A stretch of DNA of 64,000 nucleotides. Source: Candidatus Parvarchaeota archaeon (GTDB lineage Archaea; Nanobdellota; Nanobdellia; Parvarchaeales; Parvarchaeaceae). How positions within the stretch are numbered: position 1 is the first letter of the stretch; every line of letters starts with the position of its first letter. The DNA lies in the NCBI GenBank assembly GCA_025920305.1, contig JAPDMB010000001.1, forward strand, positions 4,817 through 68,816, written 5' to 3'. The notes beneath the pieces are model-generated. The model saw only the letters and a list, made by a program, of their open reading frames with translations. It was not told the origin of the DNA and ran no database searches. The translations under genes and the position numbers were made by a program. This document shows, one piece after another, positions 16,878 through 24,856 of the stretch.

Positions 16878-18254
16878 TTATAGATCTAAAATCTCTATCT
16901 TTGTAGTAGAACCAGCTTTTCCGAAAACTCCTGCGACAAGTATCACTTTTTTTGCCTTTAATTTGTTCTTCAAATATTTTTTTATCTCCATGAGTCCATA
17001 ATCTAGGTTTTTGTAAAGGAATGGTTCTATCCCCCTCCCAAAGGCCAGCTTTTCAAACGTTGAAAGCCTTGGTGTCAATGCGAATAGCCGTATGCCGCTG
17101 TCGAAATAACGTGAAAGTCTAAATGCGCTTGCGCCATCCACAGTCCTAATAATCATGTTCTTGATCCCAGTGGATTCAGCTAGTTTTACGGCTACTTCTG
17201 CAACTGAATCGTCCTCTGATCTTATAGTGTAGCTACTTTTTCTAATTGCTTCGCTTTTGAATGTATCTATAAGATGCATGAGCGTCTTCACAGATTTCAA
17301 TGGATAATTGCCTATCGCAGTTTCCTCAGACAGCATCAATGAATCAGCGCCTTCTTCGACCGCTGTGAAAACGTCATCGGCTTCAGCTCTGGTTGGTATG
17401 GAGTTGTTTACCATTGATTCGAGCATCTGTGTCGCTACGATTACCGGTTTCTTCAGCTGATGTGCTTCTAATATTAGTTTCTCCTGCAGCTTTGGAACAT
17501 TAGATATATCCATGTTGAGGCCTAAGTCTCCCCTTGCCACCATAACTATATCAGAAGCCTTAGCGATCTCCTTAAAATTGTTTACACCCTCTTTTCGTTC
17601 TATTTTCGATATTAATATAGAATCTTTCCCAGCTATCTTCCTAACTTTTTCCACGTCTTTCGAGCTCGATATGAACGATAGAGCGAAAGTATTCAGGTTG
17701 TTTTTCAAGCCAAATTTTATCCCCTCTATATCATCTTTTGTAGGGTATATATGCGGATAACTTATCCCATCCTGGTTTATGCTCTGTTCACTGAGCAGGC
17801 TGTATGAATTCAACGCTTTCGTGATTATGTATCCCCTCTCCCTTTTTATCGGCTTCAATTCTAGTTTTCCATCGGAAAGCTTTATGTTTTTATTGGCTGA
17901 AAGCGAGCTTAAAATGCTTTCGCTTACCGGTATATCACCGTTAACACCAATCGTGTAATTTCTACCTTCCTCTACATTCAAATTTCCATTAGGTAGCTTT
18001 CCTATCCTGAATTTTGGACCAGGAAGATCAAGTACTATTACAATCTTTTCGTTTATGGATCTTCCGATGTCCTCTATCCTGTTTATCACATCTTTATGCC
18101 AGTTGAAGTCTCCGTGCGACAGGTTCAGCCTGAATATCCTGATGCCATCTCTTATCATCTTTTTGAGTGTTTGGCTGCTTTCAGACGCTGGGCCTATTGT
18201 TACTATAGCCTTCACAGTTTTATATGTCATATTATCAACCCTGTCTCCCAACAT
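16878..18254 (-). CDS. pyk: Pyruvate kinase
   Basis: Transfers phosphate from PEP to ADP, giving pyruvate and ATP. 458 residues with the A, B and C domains. Seen: VTIGPASESSQTL, FRLNLSHGDFNWH, VLDLPGPKFRIG, ISKIERKEG (catalytic Lys-Glu region), MVARGDLGLN, ATQMLESM and LSEETAIGNYPLKSV. A second in-frame ATG 8 codons downstream (MTYKTVKAIVTIGP) is an equally possible start. Together with GAPN, ApgM and enolase elsewhere in the window it completes lower glycolysis. Confidence 0.96.
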   Translation of the reverse strand: MLGDRVDNMTYKTVKAIVTIGPASESSQTLKKMIRDGIRIFRLNLSHGDFNWHKDVINRIEDIGRSINEKIVIVLDLPGPKFRIGKLPNGNLNVEEGRNYTIGVNGDIPVSESILSSLSANKNIKLSDGKLELKPIKRERGYIITKALNSYSLLSEQSINQDGISYPHIYPTKDDIEGIKFGLKNNLNTFALSFISSSKDVEKVRKIAGKDSILISKIERKEGVNNFKEIAKASDIVMVARGDLGLNMDISNVPKLQEKLILEAHQLKKPVIVATQMLESMVNNSIPTRAEADDVFTAVEEGADSLMLSEETAIGNYPLKSVKTLMHLIDTFKSEAIRKSSYTIRSEDDSVAEVAVKLAESTGIKNMIIRTVDGASAFRLSRYFDSGIRLFALTPRLSTFEKLAFGRGIEPFLYKNLDYGLMEIKKYLKNKLKAKKVILVAGVFGKAGSTTKIEILDL

Positions 18255-18308
18255 TAATTACCTGGATTAGAATATAAATTTAGTCTAACAGCTAAGATGG
18301 TTTTAATT

Positions 18309-18998
18309 TTAAGGCGGTACGCATTGGGCGGATTCCTCAGAGTACGTTGGTACATATACCACCATTATTACTGAGTTCACTGAAGATGGCAGCGAGGAGC
18401 TACCGGCTACATTACCAGAATTCGCTGACTTCGGCAGGCTGAATATCTGCGTGCCGTTCATATAAAGCGCTGTCAGATTGAAATTAGTTGGCACAGCGGA
18501 ATTTGAGGCATTAAGGAAGGTAATATTGTAAGAGATAGATCCTGGACTTAAACTATAATCGCTTATGATCTTTGATATTGGCAGGTCAAGACTAAGCATA
18601 GCTACGGCTCCATTTGAAGTTTTTAAGATGGATACATAAGCCTGAAATTGGCCGCCATTTAGCGGTAAGATTCCGCTCATATTCATATTAGAGGTAGTTG
18701 AGACTTCATGTCCAGTTTTTGAGTTTAGCACCAGAATGTCTCCGCAGAAAAAAGAAGGGCTAGCCAGTCCTGGAGAAAAAAATGAGAGACTATACGTCGA
18801 ACCTACACTCTGGCTGGATAGCTCATCTACGGTGTTCACTATCCCGTTGCTCATCTCAGAAAGTTGATTATAGTTAGCAGAGTTATTGAAACTAGAGTAC
18901 ATGTACATCGCTATGAACAGGAAAACCGCAAGGATCATCAGCGCGACCCCTATAAGTGTTATGTACTCTATCGATGCCTGTGCAGCTCTGGTTTTCAT
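18309..18998 (-). CDS. Class III signal-peptide (type IV pilin-like) protein
   Basis: 229 residues. The N-terminus KTRAAQASIEYITLIGVALM matches archaeal class III signal peptides (Q-x-SIEY followed by a hydrophobic helix), processed by an EppA/PibD-like peptidase. The rest is a Ser/Asn-rich extracellular beta domain with two cysteines. It is probably exported as a pilus or surface-fibre subunit. Its start overlaps the upstream dTMP-kinase homologue's stop by 4 bases, an odd partner for a surface protein. No assembly ATPase or membrane platform gene is nearby. Confidence 0.8.
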   Translation of the reverse strand: MKTRAAQASIEYITLIGVALMILAVFLFIAMYMYSSFNNSANYNQLSEMSNGIVNTVDELSSQSVGSTYSLSFFSPGLASPSFFCGDILVLNSKTGHEVSTTSNMNMSGILPLNGGQFQAYVSILKTSNGAVAMLSLDLPISKIISDYSLSPGSISYNITFLNASNSAVPTNFNLTALYMNGTQIFSLPKSANSGNVAGSSSLPSSVNSVIMVVYVPTYSEESAQCVPP

Positions 18999-19600
18999 AT
19001 TTTATTTTTCTTTAGATATTTGTCTACAATATTTATTATCTTGTTTTTTACCGTCTCCACATTGCCATTTCCATCCACGACCTTGATATGAAAATTGTTC
19101 GCTATCATCAGGAAAGCCTTCCTTACATCCGAGAGCTGCTTCGCCGTATTAAACATCTCAAAGCTTGTAGTGAGGTCGGATATCCTGCTTAAGCTAACCG
19201 TCGGCTTAACGTCTATAAGTATCCCTAAATCAGGTAGTCTAAATGACAGATTGACCTGTCTAAGCCATTTATAGTTCAGTCCTGAAGCATACCCATACGC
19301 TAAGGTAGAAAATATATACCTATCGCATATTACGATCTTGTTCGCGTTTATTGCAGGCTGTATCGTTGTCTCCAGATGGTTCGCTCTATCCGCCGAGAAC
19401 AGCAGCTGTAATACTCTTCCTGACAATTTTATATCCCTATTTAGGCTGCTTCTTATTATCCCCCCTATAACACTGTTCGTTGGCTCACTCGTAAGCAGAG
19501 TGTGATATCCTTTCTCTTTAAGATAGATCTCCAGCAATGTAGCCTGAGTATTAAGACCGGCGCCGTCTAAGCCCTCAAGCACTATCAATTTTCCAGCCAT
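18995..19600 (-). CDS. dTMP kinase homologue with an altered P-loop
   Basis: 201 residues, thymidylate-kinase fold: LIVLEGLDGAG at the P-loop, TSEPTN for substrate binding, VICDRYIFSTLAYGYASG (DRY motif) and LGILIDVKPTVSLSRI. The P-loop reads GLDGAGLNTQ where active enzymes have GxDGxGKST: the lysine is Leu16 and the next residue is Asn17. A canonical paralogue lies directly upstream. It may be inactive, regulatory, or able to bind nucleotide another way. It overlaps the pilin-like gene by 4 bases. Confidence 0.82.
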   Translation of the reverse strand: MAGKLIVLEGLDGAGLNTQATLLEIYLKEKGYHTLLTSEPTNSVIGGIIRSSLNRDIKLSGRVLQLLFSADRANHLETTIQPAINANKIVICDRYIFSTLAYGYASGLNYKWLRQVNLSFRLPDLGILIDVKPTVSLSRISDLTTSFEMFNTAKQLSDVRKAFLMIANNFHIKVVDGNGNVETVKNKIINIVDKYLKKNKI

Positions 19601-19658
19601 AGTTTTTTATATGATACAACAGCTAAGACTTTCTTCATACATTATTAGCCTTATATGT

Positions 19659-20273
19659 TTATTTACTTTTTATTATTGATTTTATACGGCTGGATACCTC
19701 TAAATTTACTTCATCTATGTCATTTGATGCGTCCACAGTTATCCAGTTCTTGGTTGGAAAACGTTCTTTTTTCAGTTTCAAATAATTCTCCCTTATCCTT
19801 TTTAGTCTCTTCAAGTCACCTTCGAATCTCTCCGCTTTTCCGGTTCTCAGCCTGCGTAGAGATGTCTCAGGCGGTATATCTAAGTATATTACTACATCCG
19901 GCTTCCTTAGACGTAAGATCCTTATGATCTCCTTTATATCTCTACACCCCACTCCATCTTTCGTCTGATAAGCCAGGGTGGAGACGAAATATCTGTCTAA
20001 TATTACAGTGTATCCCTCTCTTAATTTTTTCGTCAAATCTGGCTGGTCCATAGACATGTCCAAAAGGAATAACATTACCTGCTCATATTCGTTGAGTTCT
20101 ACTTTATTCCTTATAAAATCTCTAAGTAGTTTTCCATACACATTGTTTTTACTTGGATATTTATAGACTTTATTTTTAATATGCATCCTTTTTAGTAATG
20201 CGACGGTCCGTCTTATCTGTGTGCTTTTTCCAGCTTTATCTATGCCTTCGAAATCTACCAGTTTTCCGTTCAT
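19659..20273 (-). CDS. tmk: Thymidylate (dTMP) kinase
   Basis: Phosphorylates dTMP to dTDP for DNA synthesis. 204 residues with an intact P-loop FEGIDKAGKSTQ, the DRY motif VILDRYFVSTLAYQ, and the Arg-rich LID region RRLRTGKAERFE. The KYPSKNN segment replaces the usual REPGG. It overlaps the DP1 stop by 4 bases, giving a replication-linked operon DP1-Tmk-Tmk paralogue. It is the likely functional enzyme of the pair. Confidence 0.92.
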   Translation of the reverse strand: MNGKLVDFEGIDKAGKSTQIRRTVALLKRMHIKNKVYKYPSKNNVYGKLLRDFIRNKVELNEYEQVMLFLLDMSMDQPDLTKKLREGYTVILDRYFVSTLAYQTKDGVGCRDIKEIIRILRLRKPDVVIYLDIPPETSLRRLRTGKAERFEGDLKRLKRIRENYLKLKKERFPTKNWITVDASNDIDEVNLEVSSRIKSIIKSK

Positions 20274-21706
20274 ACAGCGTTGCCTTCGAGCACCCCGATT
20301 TTTTCATTTAAGAAATCTAGCATGATTGTGCGTTTGTTTTTTAGGTTTACCACCGGTAATTTAGCAACCTGCGGTATTATCCCATACTTTTTCTGGTACT
20401 TAGTTTGAAACTGCCAGCAGGAAGAATTTATCATGACTGTACTCTTATACTTTGATATGAACGCATTATGCACATGCCCGGTTGCGTATATATCCGGCAC
20501 TTCATCTATCACTAGGTAGTCGTGCTTCAGAGGCATCAGCTGGGTAGACCCATGCGTAGGTGCCAGGTGTCTTGATTTTAATTGCAAGGTCATTATACTT
20601 GCTATATCTTCATTTCTCATCTTGTTATATTTAGGTATCGTATTTACGTAGTACATCAATCCAAACCCATGGTAGAGCAGGATGTTTCTCTTTATTCCGT
20701 CGTATATAACATTGAAACTAGACGGGTTTGATAAGAACATCGCATTTTCTAAGTTGTACAGTTTTCCGGCAAAATACGGGTCTACATGCGGCTGTGGCTC
20801 AGCTATATGGATGGCATCGTGATTGCCGGGCGTTATGATCAATTTCTTATCATCCGGTATCCTATTCAATATCTCATATAAGCTGTTGTACTGCTCTATA
20901 ACATTCTTTATAGAGAGTTCTCCTTCCTGTTCTGGATAGACGCCGATCCCATCGACTAGGTCTCCATTTAGTACGATAATCTTCACTTTCTTTGCAATAT
21001 CTGAAAAATCCTCTATAGAACCATTTAACCACGAAACCAGGCGATCTAATTGTCTCTCTGCGAATAAACTCGAGCCAGTGTGGATATCCGATAAGAATAT
21101 GGCATATACATCATCGGCTTGATTCTGTGTCTCTTCCTTTATAGAGATGTCCGGCAGATTTATCTCGTCTATGAATACAGCATCATTTATCTTCTTCCCC
21201 CTTACAAATATTACTTGGTCTTTAACTAATTCTTCGTCTATCGTCTTGGATATCACCTTGCATGTCCCAGACCTATCCTCCAGCGTTATTATGGTATATT
21301 TTTTCACAGGGCTGATAGATATATCGGAGATCATCCCAATAAGTTCCACTTCGTCTCCCTGTGGGACATTTCGTATATTTGAGATTGATATAGCTCGGAC
21401 ATTCCCATTAAGTCGTGTTATCAGTAGATTTTTTAATTGTTCAAATCTATCATTAAAATACTCCACCCACGCCTGCGGTGTAGATATAGATTTATCTCCG
21501 TTGTAATCTTTCAAAGGAGAGATCTTAAAGTCACCATCAGACTCGAAGCCCAGAATATCATGCAGAGTCTTTGAATCAAGGATAAATATATTCCTTTCTT
21601 TCATCTGTTTGATCAGCTTATCTATATCTGTTATCTGCTTCTCCTTTACGGAAGTCGTGACGAGTATGCCATTTTGTGTAAATGAATCTATCTGCTTCTG
21701 ATCCAT
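20270..21706 (-). CDS. polB: DNA polymerase D small subunit (DP1), 3'-5' exonuclease
   Basis: Archaeal replicative polymerase D proofreading subunit. 478 residues. An OB-fold lies about residues 115-185, followed by an Mre11-like phosphoesterase with LSDIHTG (Asp207, His209), NGDLVDGIG, TPGNHDAIH and ATGHVHN. The C-terminus PQVAKLPVVNLKNKRTIMLD is the conserved partner-binding tail. The large subunit DP2 is not in the window. The gene heads an operon with tmk. Confidence 0.95.
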   Translation of the reverse strand: MDQKQIDSFTQNGILVTTSVKEKQITDIDKLIKQMKERNIFILDSKTLHDILGFESDGDFKISPLKDYNGDKSISTPQAWVEYFNDRFEQLKNLLITRLNGNVRAISISNIRNVPQGDEVELIGMISDISISPVKKYTIITLEDRSGTCKVISKTIDEELVKDQVIFVRGKKINDAVFIDEINLPDISIKEETQNQADDVYAIFLSDIHTGSSLFAERQLDRLVSWLNGSIEDFSDIAKKVKIIVLNGDLVDGIGVYPEQEGELSIKNVIEQYNSLYEILNRIPDDKKLIITPGNHDAIHIAEPQPHVDPYFAGKLYNLENAMFLSNPSSFNVIYDGIKRNILLYHGFGLMYYVNTIPKYNKMRNEDIASIMTLQLKSRHLAPTHGSTQLMPLKHDYLVIDEVPDIYATGHVHNAFISKYKSTVMINSSCWQFQTKYQKKYGIIPQVAKLPVVNLKNKRTIMLDFLNEKIGVLEGNAV

Positions 21707-21749
21707 CCTGTGAAATACATTATCTCCAGATTAAAATGTTTATGAACTT

Positions 21750-22052
21750 TTATGACGATATGGAATTTTCATCGAATCCGTTTTTTATGAGTATCTGCCT
21801 GACTTTATCCGTGTGGTCACCTTGAAGCTCTATATGGTTATCCTTGTATGTCCCGCCGCATGCTATCTCCGTCTTTAATTTTTTAGTAAGTTCTTTTATG
21901 TCGTGCAGTTTCGGATCGAATCCGCTTATTATGGTCATAGTCTTTTTAAAAGATACTTTCTTTGTAAATATTTTAATCTTCTGGCTAGTCTGCGATATGG
22001 AACCACAAACGCACATATCCTTCGGTAGGCCGCAAACAGGGCAGATTTCCAT
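21750..22052 (-). CDS. eif1: Translation initiation factor aIF1 (SUI1)
   Basis: Start-codon selection factor on the small ribosomal subunit. 100 residues. An N-terminal zinc knuckle MEICPVCGLPKDMCVCG precedes the SUI1 fold, with TMTIISGFDPKLHDIKELTK, CGGTYKDNHIELQGDH and VRQILIKNGF. It lies 43 bases upstream of DP1 on the same strand. Confidence 0.95.
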   Translation of the reverse strand: MEICPVCGLPKDMCVCGSISQTSQKIKIFTKKVSFKKTMTIISGFDPKLHDIKELTKKLKTEIACGGTYKDNHIELQGDHTDKVRQILIKNGFDENSISS

Positions 22053-22138
22053 TAAATCAGTTTATCACCTAAATTTACCTCAAGACAATTAAGCATATCT
22101 TTTGTTAATCTCATTATACTATCTATCTGAATATTCAA

Positions 22139-22146
22139 GTATATAA
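22139..22146 (+). promoter_or_regulatory. TATA-like element before a candidate ncRNA
   Basis: TATATAAA lies on the plus strand in the gap between aIF1 and tRNA-Leu, both of which are on the minus strand. No plus-strand protein gene follows. The expected start, about 25 bases downstream, falls just before the hairpins at 22175-22234. Confidence 0.35.
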
Positions 22147-22169
22147 AGGTTTTATCTTGTATTCAGATA

Positions 22170-22240
22170 TATAGCTGACCTTCCCGCTGAAACAGCTGTG
22201 AAAGGTGCCTCAGTGGATAACATACCACTCAATTGGGCCA
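22170..22240 (+). ncRNA. Candidate structured RNA (two hairpins), unclassified
   Basis: CTGA-CCTT (22175-22182) can pair with AAGG (22202-22205) and TCAG (22210-22213), around an inner GCTG-AAA-CAGC hairpin. A second hairpin GTGG/CCAC lies at about 22213-22228. A TATA box sits about 25-30 bases upstream. No C/D boxes were seen, and an ACA at 22220-22222 is only weakly placed for an H/ACA guide. It could instead be a minus-strand trailer of pre-tRNA-Leu. Confidence 0.3.
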
Positions 22241-22244
22241 ATAT

Positions 22245-22341
22245 TGCAGGGGAAGGGATTTGAACCCTTGAACTCCAAAGAGAGCAGATTTCGCAGTGTT
22301 ACACTTGAGTCTGCCGCGTTTGACCACTTCGCTACCCCTGC
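22245..22341 (-). tRNA. tRNA-Leu (anticodon CAA) with a 14-nt intron
   Basis: On the minus strand the acceptor GCAGGGG pairs with CCCCTGC, with discriminator A. The D arm is GCG/CGC and the anticodon stem GCAGA/TCTGC. A long class II variable arm and the T arm AAGGG-TTCAAAT-CCCTT are present. The anticodon CAA is at 22305-22307. The loop is expanded by 14 bases (22290-22303) at the canonical 37/38 position; a central helix with one mismatch and 3-nt bulges fits a small BHB intron. It starts 2 bases after the stop of the preceding CDS. Confidence 0.9.
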
Positions 22342-22343
22342 GT

Positions 22344-22673
22344 TCATTGATTCGATATCTCTTTCTCCAACTCATCTATATCCTTCTCTATGATCTCAAC
22401 TTCTGGGCTTTCTTCAGTCTTTACTTCTGGCTCTGCAGCAGCTGGCTCATTTAAGTTCTTTAAATCCTTGAAAAATTTTGCGGTCAAGTCGCCGATTTTA
22501 AGCACCTCACTTACGAATGCTTTATCTACTTCCTCTTCCTCCTGTATCTGCTTAGAGAAGGCATCGTTGTATCCTTTTAACGTACTATCTAGGTTTGTAA
22601 GTGTTTCATTGTCGAATTTCAAGGTTAACGTAGGCACTCCGACAAATATCTCTCTCTTTAGCTCCGTTTCCAT
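22344..22673 (-). CDS. Small acidic protein of unknown function
   Basis: 109 residues, not recognised. An N-terminal beta-rich part (EIFVGVPTLTLKFDNETL) is followed by a helical segment and a strongly acidic Pro/Glu-rich tail (EPAAAEPEVKTEESPEVE). Its stop lies 2 bases before tRNA-Leu on the same strand, so the mRNA and pre-tRNA probably share a transcript. No membrane segment or catalytic motif. Confidence 0.65.
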   Translation of the reverse strand: METELKREIFVGVPTLTLKFDNETLTNLDSTLKGYNDAFSKQIQEEEEVDKAFVSEVLKIGDLTAKFFKDLKNLNEPAAAEPEVKTEESPEVEIIEKDIDELEKEISNQ

Positions 22674-22709
22674 ATAATAAAATAGAATAGCTCATTATAT
22701 TTATAAGCC

Positions 22710-23057
<348 letters not shown>

Positions 23058-23088
23058 TTAGTTGCGTAATCTCTATAAAAAAATAGAA

Positions 23089-23162
23089 GCTCCCGTAGTC
23101 TAACTTGGATAGAACACAGGCCTGCGAAGCCTGGTATCTGGATTCAAATTCCAGCGGGGGCA
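23089..23162 (+). tRNA. tRNA-Arg (anticodon GCG)
   Basis: The acceptor GCTCCCG pairs with CGGGGGC (one T-G). The anticodon stem is CAGGC/GCCTG with loop CTGCGAA, giving GCG. The T arm is CTGGA-TTCAAAT-TCCAG and the discriminator A. The D stem is weak (GTCT/GAAC with one mismatch). No intron. A hairpin-rich IS605-end-like segment follows directly. Confidence 0.92.
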
Positions 23163-23278
23163 TATCGGATGATATGCGGCTCAAAGCAGGTAGTCAAATA
23201 GCCGGAGTATAACCCGCTTACAAAATGCATAGCAGAAAGCCCCTATCCTTCAGATAGGAGAGGATGTCAGTATAATCG
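23163..23278 (+). repeat. IS200/IS605-like right-end / omega-RNA-like structured segment
   Basis: The segment ends with CCCTATC-CTTCA-GATAGG followed by AGAGGATGTCA. That layout (short stem, CTTCA-type loop, then GGATGTCA) is familiar from OrfB/TnpB element right ends. Upstream, AAGCAGG (about 23184-23190) can pair with CCCGCTT (about 23213-23219), and GGCT with AGCC. No tnpB ORF is attached. It may be a solo end, a MITE-like derivative or a free-standing guide-like RNA. The pairings are seen; the family is from memory. Confidence 0.4.
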
Positions 23279-23298
23279 AATAGAGGCTTTTTCTATTC
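23278..23298 (-). terminator. Hairpin at the convergent 3' ends of the repeat and PAP2 gene
   Basis: GAATAGA (23278-23284) pairs with TCTATTC (23292-23298) around GGCTTTT. It overlaps the stop codon of the minus-strand PAP2 gene and carries a T run on the plus strand, so it could end plus-strand transcription from the tRNA side. Confidence 0.4.
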
Positions 23299-23985
23299 AT
23301 CGATTATGAGCCTCTTCTTTGACGGAATAATGGCTCCGATTATATTATAGTAAATGTTGTTTATCAGCTTGAAAAACTTATAAAATATCTTTGAGTCTTT
23401 CAAATAATATACAGCGACTATAGCTATGCCTGCGCCGAGAAAGCTGCCGGCAAGGATATCAGTCGGGTAATGTAAACCCACATATACACGTGAATAAGTG
23501 ACGACGAGGGCCTCGATCAGCAGCGGTAACGAATACCGTTTCTTCAGCATTAGCAAAGCCACAGTCGCTCCGCCGATAACTATAAGTGCATGTCCTGAAG
23601 GAAACGATGAATCTGTAGGCCTTGGAAGCAGCGTGATCGCACTCGATATTGAATCAAATGGTCTTGGTCTAAAGTATACTGCTTTGATGGCTAATCCAAC
23701 GATGATGATTATTATGAAGACTATCGCCATCATCAACGCAGCTTTCTTATAATCACGGCTTCCAAATATCCAGAGTATTGCTACCACAGGTATCCAGAAA
23801 TAGGTTCTTCCATACAGTGAAGCATACTCGAAAAATTTATCAAGGAAAGGAACATTCAGCCTCTGGTTGATAAGATTGAATAAGCTGTCGTCAAATGATT
23901 TAGATACGCCTAAGTATACGAGCAGGAAAACAACAAAGAATAGGGCAATCAGACTGAATCCTATTATTTTATACTCAGATCTCAT
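23293..23985 (-). CDS. PAP2-family membrane phosphatase
   Basis: Integral-membrane phosphatase for lipid or polyprenyl phosphates. 230 residues with about six hydrophobic helices. The three PAP2 motifs are present: KAVYFRPRP, SFPSGHA and SRVYVGLHYPTD, containing the Lys, Arg, Ser-Gly-His and His-Asp active-site residues. A possible role is dephosphorylating undecaprenyl- or dolichyl-type pyrophosphate or archaetidyl phosphates. Its C-terminus is short and basic (PSKKRLIIDE). Confidence 0.92.
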   Translation of the reverse strand: MRSEYKIIGFSLIALFFVVFLLVYLGVSKSFDDSLFNLINQRLNVPFLDKFFEYASLYGRTYFWIPVVAILWIFGSRDYKKAALMMAIVFIIIIIVGLAIKAVYFRPRPFDSISSAITLLPRPTDSSFPSGHALIVIGGATVALLMLKKRYSLPLLIEALVVTYSRVYVGLHYPTDILAGSFLGAGIAIVAVYYLKDSKIFYKFFKLINNIYYNIIGAIIPSKKRLIIDE

Positions 23986-24046
23986 CCTAGATTCAGAGGC
24001 AAGTTTTATTTATAAATGTGATGATATTTCTATTCTAACAAAGGGT

Positions 24047-24856
24047 ATGGATGATCTAAACTCGCTCGAAGGGCTGCGTTCAAAGATAGAGTCTTTGCTA
24101 TCAAGGGGGCCGGCGCTTATAGGAGATATATCGGAAGCTATAGGCAAGGACACAGCTCAGACAAGCGTGATACTTGATTATTATGCCTCGGCAGGGAAGA
24201 TCTTTAAAACACGCAGAAAATATGGTTTATCCCCTGTTTATTCGCTGGATAGAGATGCGGCTTTAGGCAAGTTATATGAGTCTCTATCTATAGCTGAGAA
24301 AAAGATCGTGGATAAGTTTAAGTCAAATGGGCTTATCAGGGGAGATGAGCTAACGTCTGCCGAAAGGTACCTCCTCCAATCTTTGGAAGACTTCGTTAAA
24401 AAATTTACCGCCATTGACAGAGATAGCGGAGAGAAAGTGGATATGTACAGCTACTATAAGCTTTCTGAAGAGGACATCAAAAGGGAGTTAAACAAAGGGA
24501 AGGAGAGCGAACCAGTCGGATATTATAAAGCTAATGGCATGGAGGCCAATACTCCTAGGAGGCAGGCAAAAACCGCGCATAATGCTAGCAGCACCGATGA
24601 GATTAATCTTATATTATCGAATAAATTTATAAGGCCGGAGAAGCTTTCAAAGAATATATACATAGCAGGATACGGGCAATATAATACGCAGGTCATAGTC
24701 GCGGTCATGCTTAAAAGCAGCCTGACAAAGAAAGATATCCTGAGGGTACTAGGCTACTCAACAGATAAAAAGACCATCGCATTTATACTGACGAATGCCT
24801 CAAAGATAACCGGATTAGAAGGCTATGGCAGCTCTATAAACATAGTAAAGATATGA
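24047..24856 (+). CDS. Winged-helix DNA-binding protein of unknown function
   Basis: 269 residues from the ATG at 24047; the open frame extends further upstream but overlaps the divergent PAP2 gene. The chosen start follows a TATA match (TTTATAAA, about 24009-24016). Residues about 18-65 (GPALIGDISEAIGKD, then SVILDYYASAGKIFKT) resemble a winged HTH. A second folded domain (IYIAGYGQYNTQVIVAVML) lies near the C-terminus after a polar linker. It overlaps trmI by 4 bases. It may be a regulator or an archaeal replication or repair accessory. Confidence 0.65.
   Translation: MDDLNSLEGLRSKIESLLSRGPALIGDISEAIGKDTAQTSVILDYYASAGKIFKTRRKYGLSPVYSLDRDAALGKLYESLSIAEKKIVDKFKSNGLIRGDELTSAERYLLQSLEDFVKKFTAIDRDSGEKVDMYSYYKLSEEDIKRELNKGKESEPVGYYKANGMEANTPRRQAKTAHNASSTDEINLILSNKFIRPEKLSKNIYIAGYGQYNTQVIVAVMLKSSLTKKDILRVLGYSTDKKTIAFILTNASKITGLEGYGSSINIVKI

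Noticed and set aside
22170..22240. Trans-split tRNA half
   Set aside because: The hairpins do not form a D arm plus half anticodon arm with a matching acceptor strand, and no partner half was found in the window.
23089..23300. Integrated element using tRNA-Arg as attachment site
   Set aside because: No direct repeat of the tRNA 3' end and no integrase gene were seen in the window.
23867..24046. 60-codon upstream extension of the winged-helix gene at 24047
   Set aside because: It is antisense to the PAP2 phosphatase N-terminus, and a TATA box lies between it and the better ATG at 24047.
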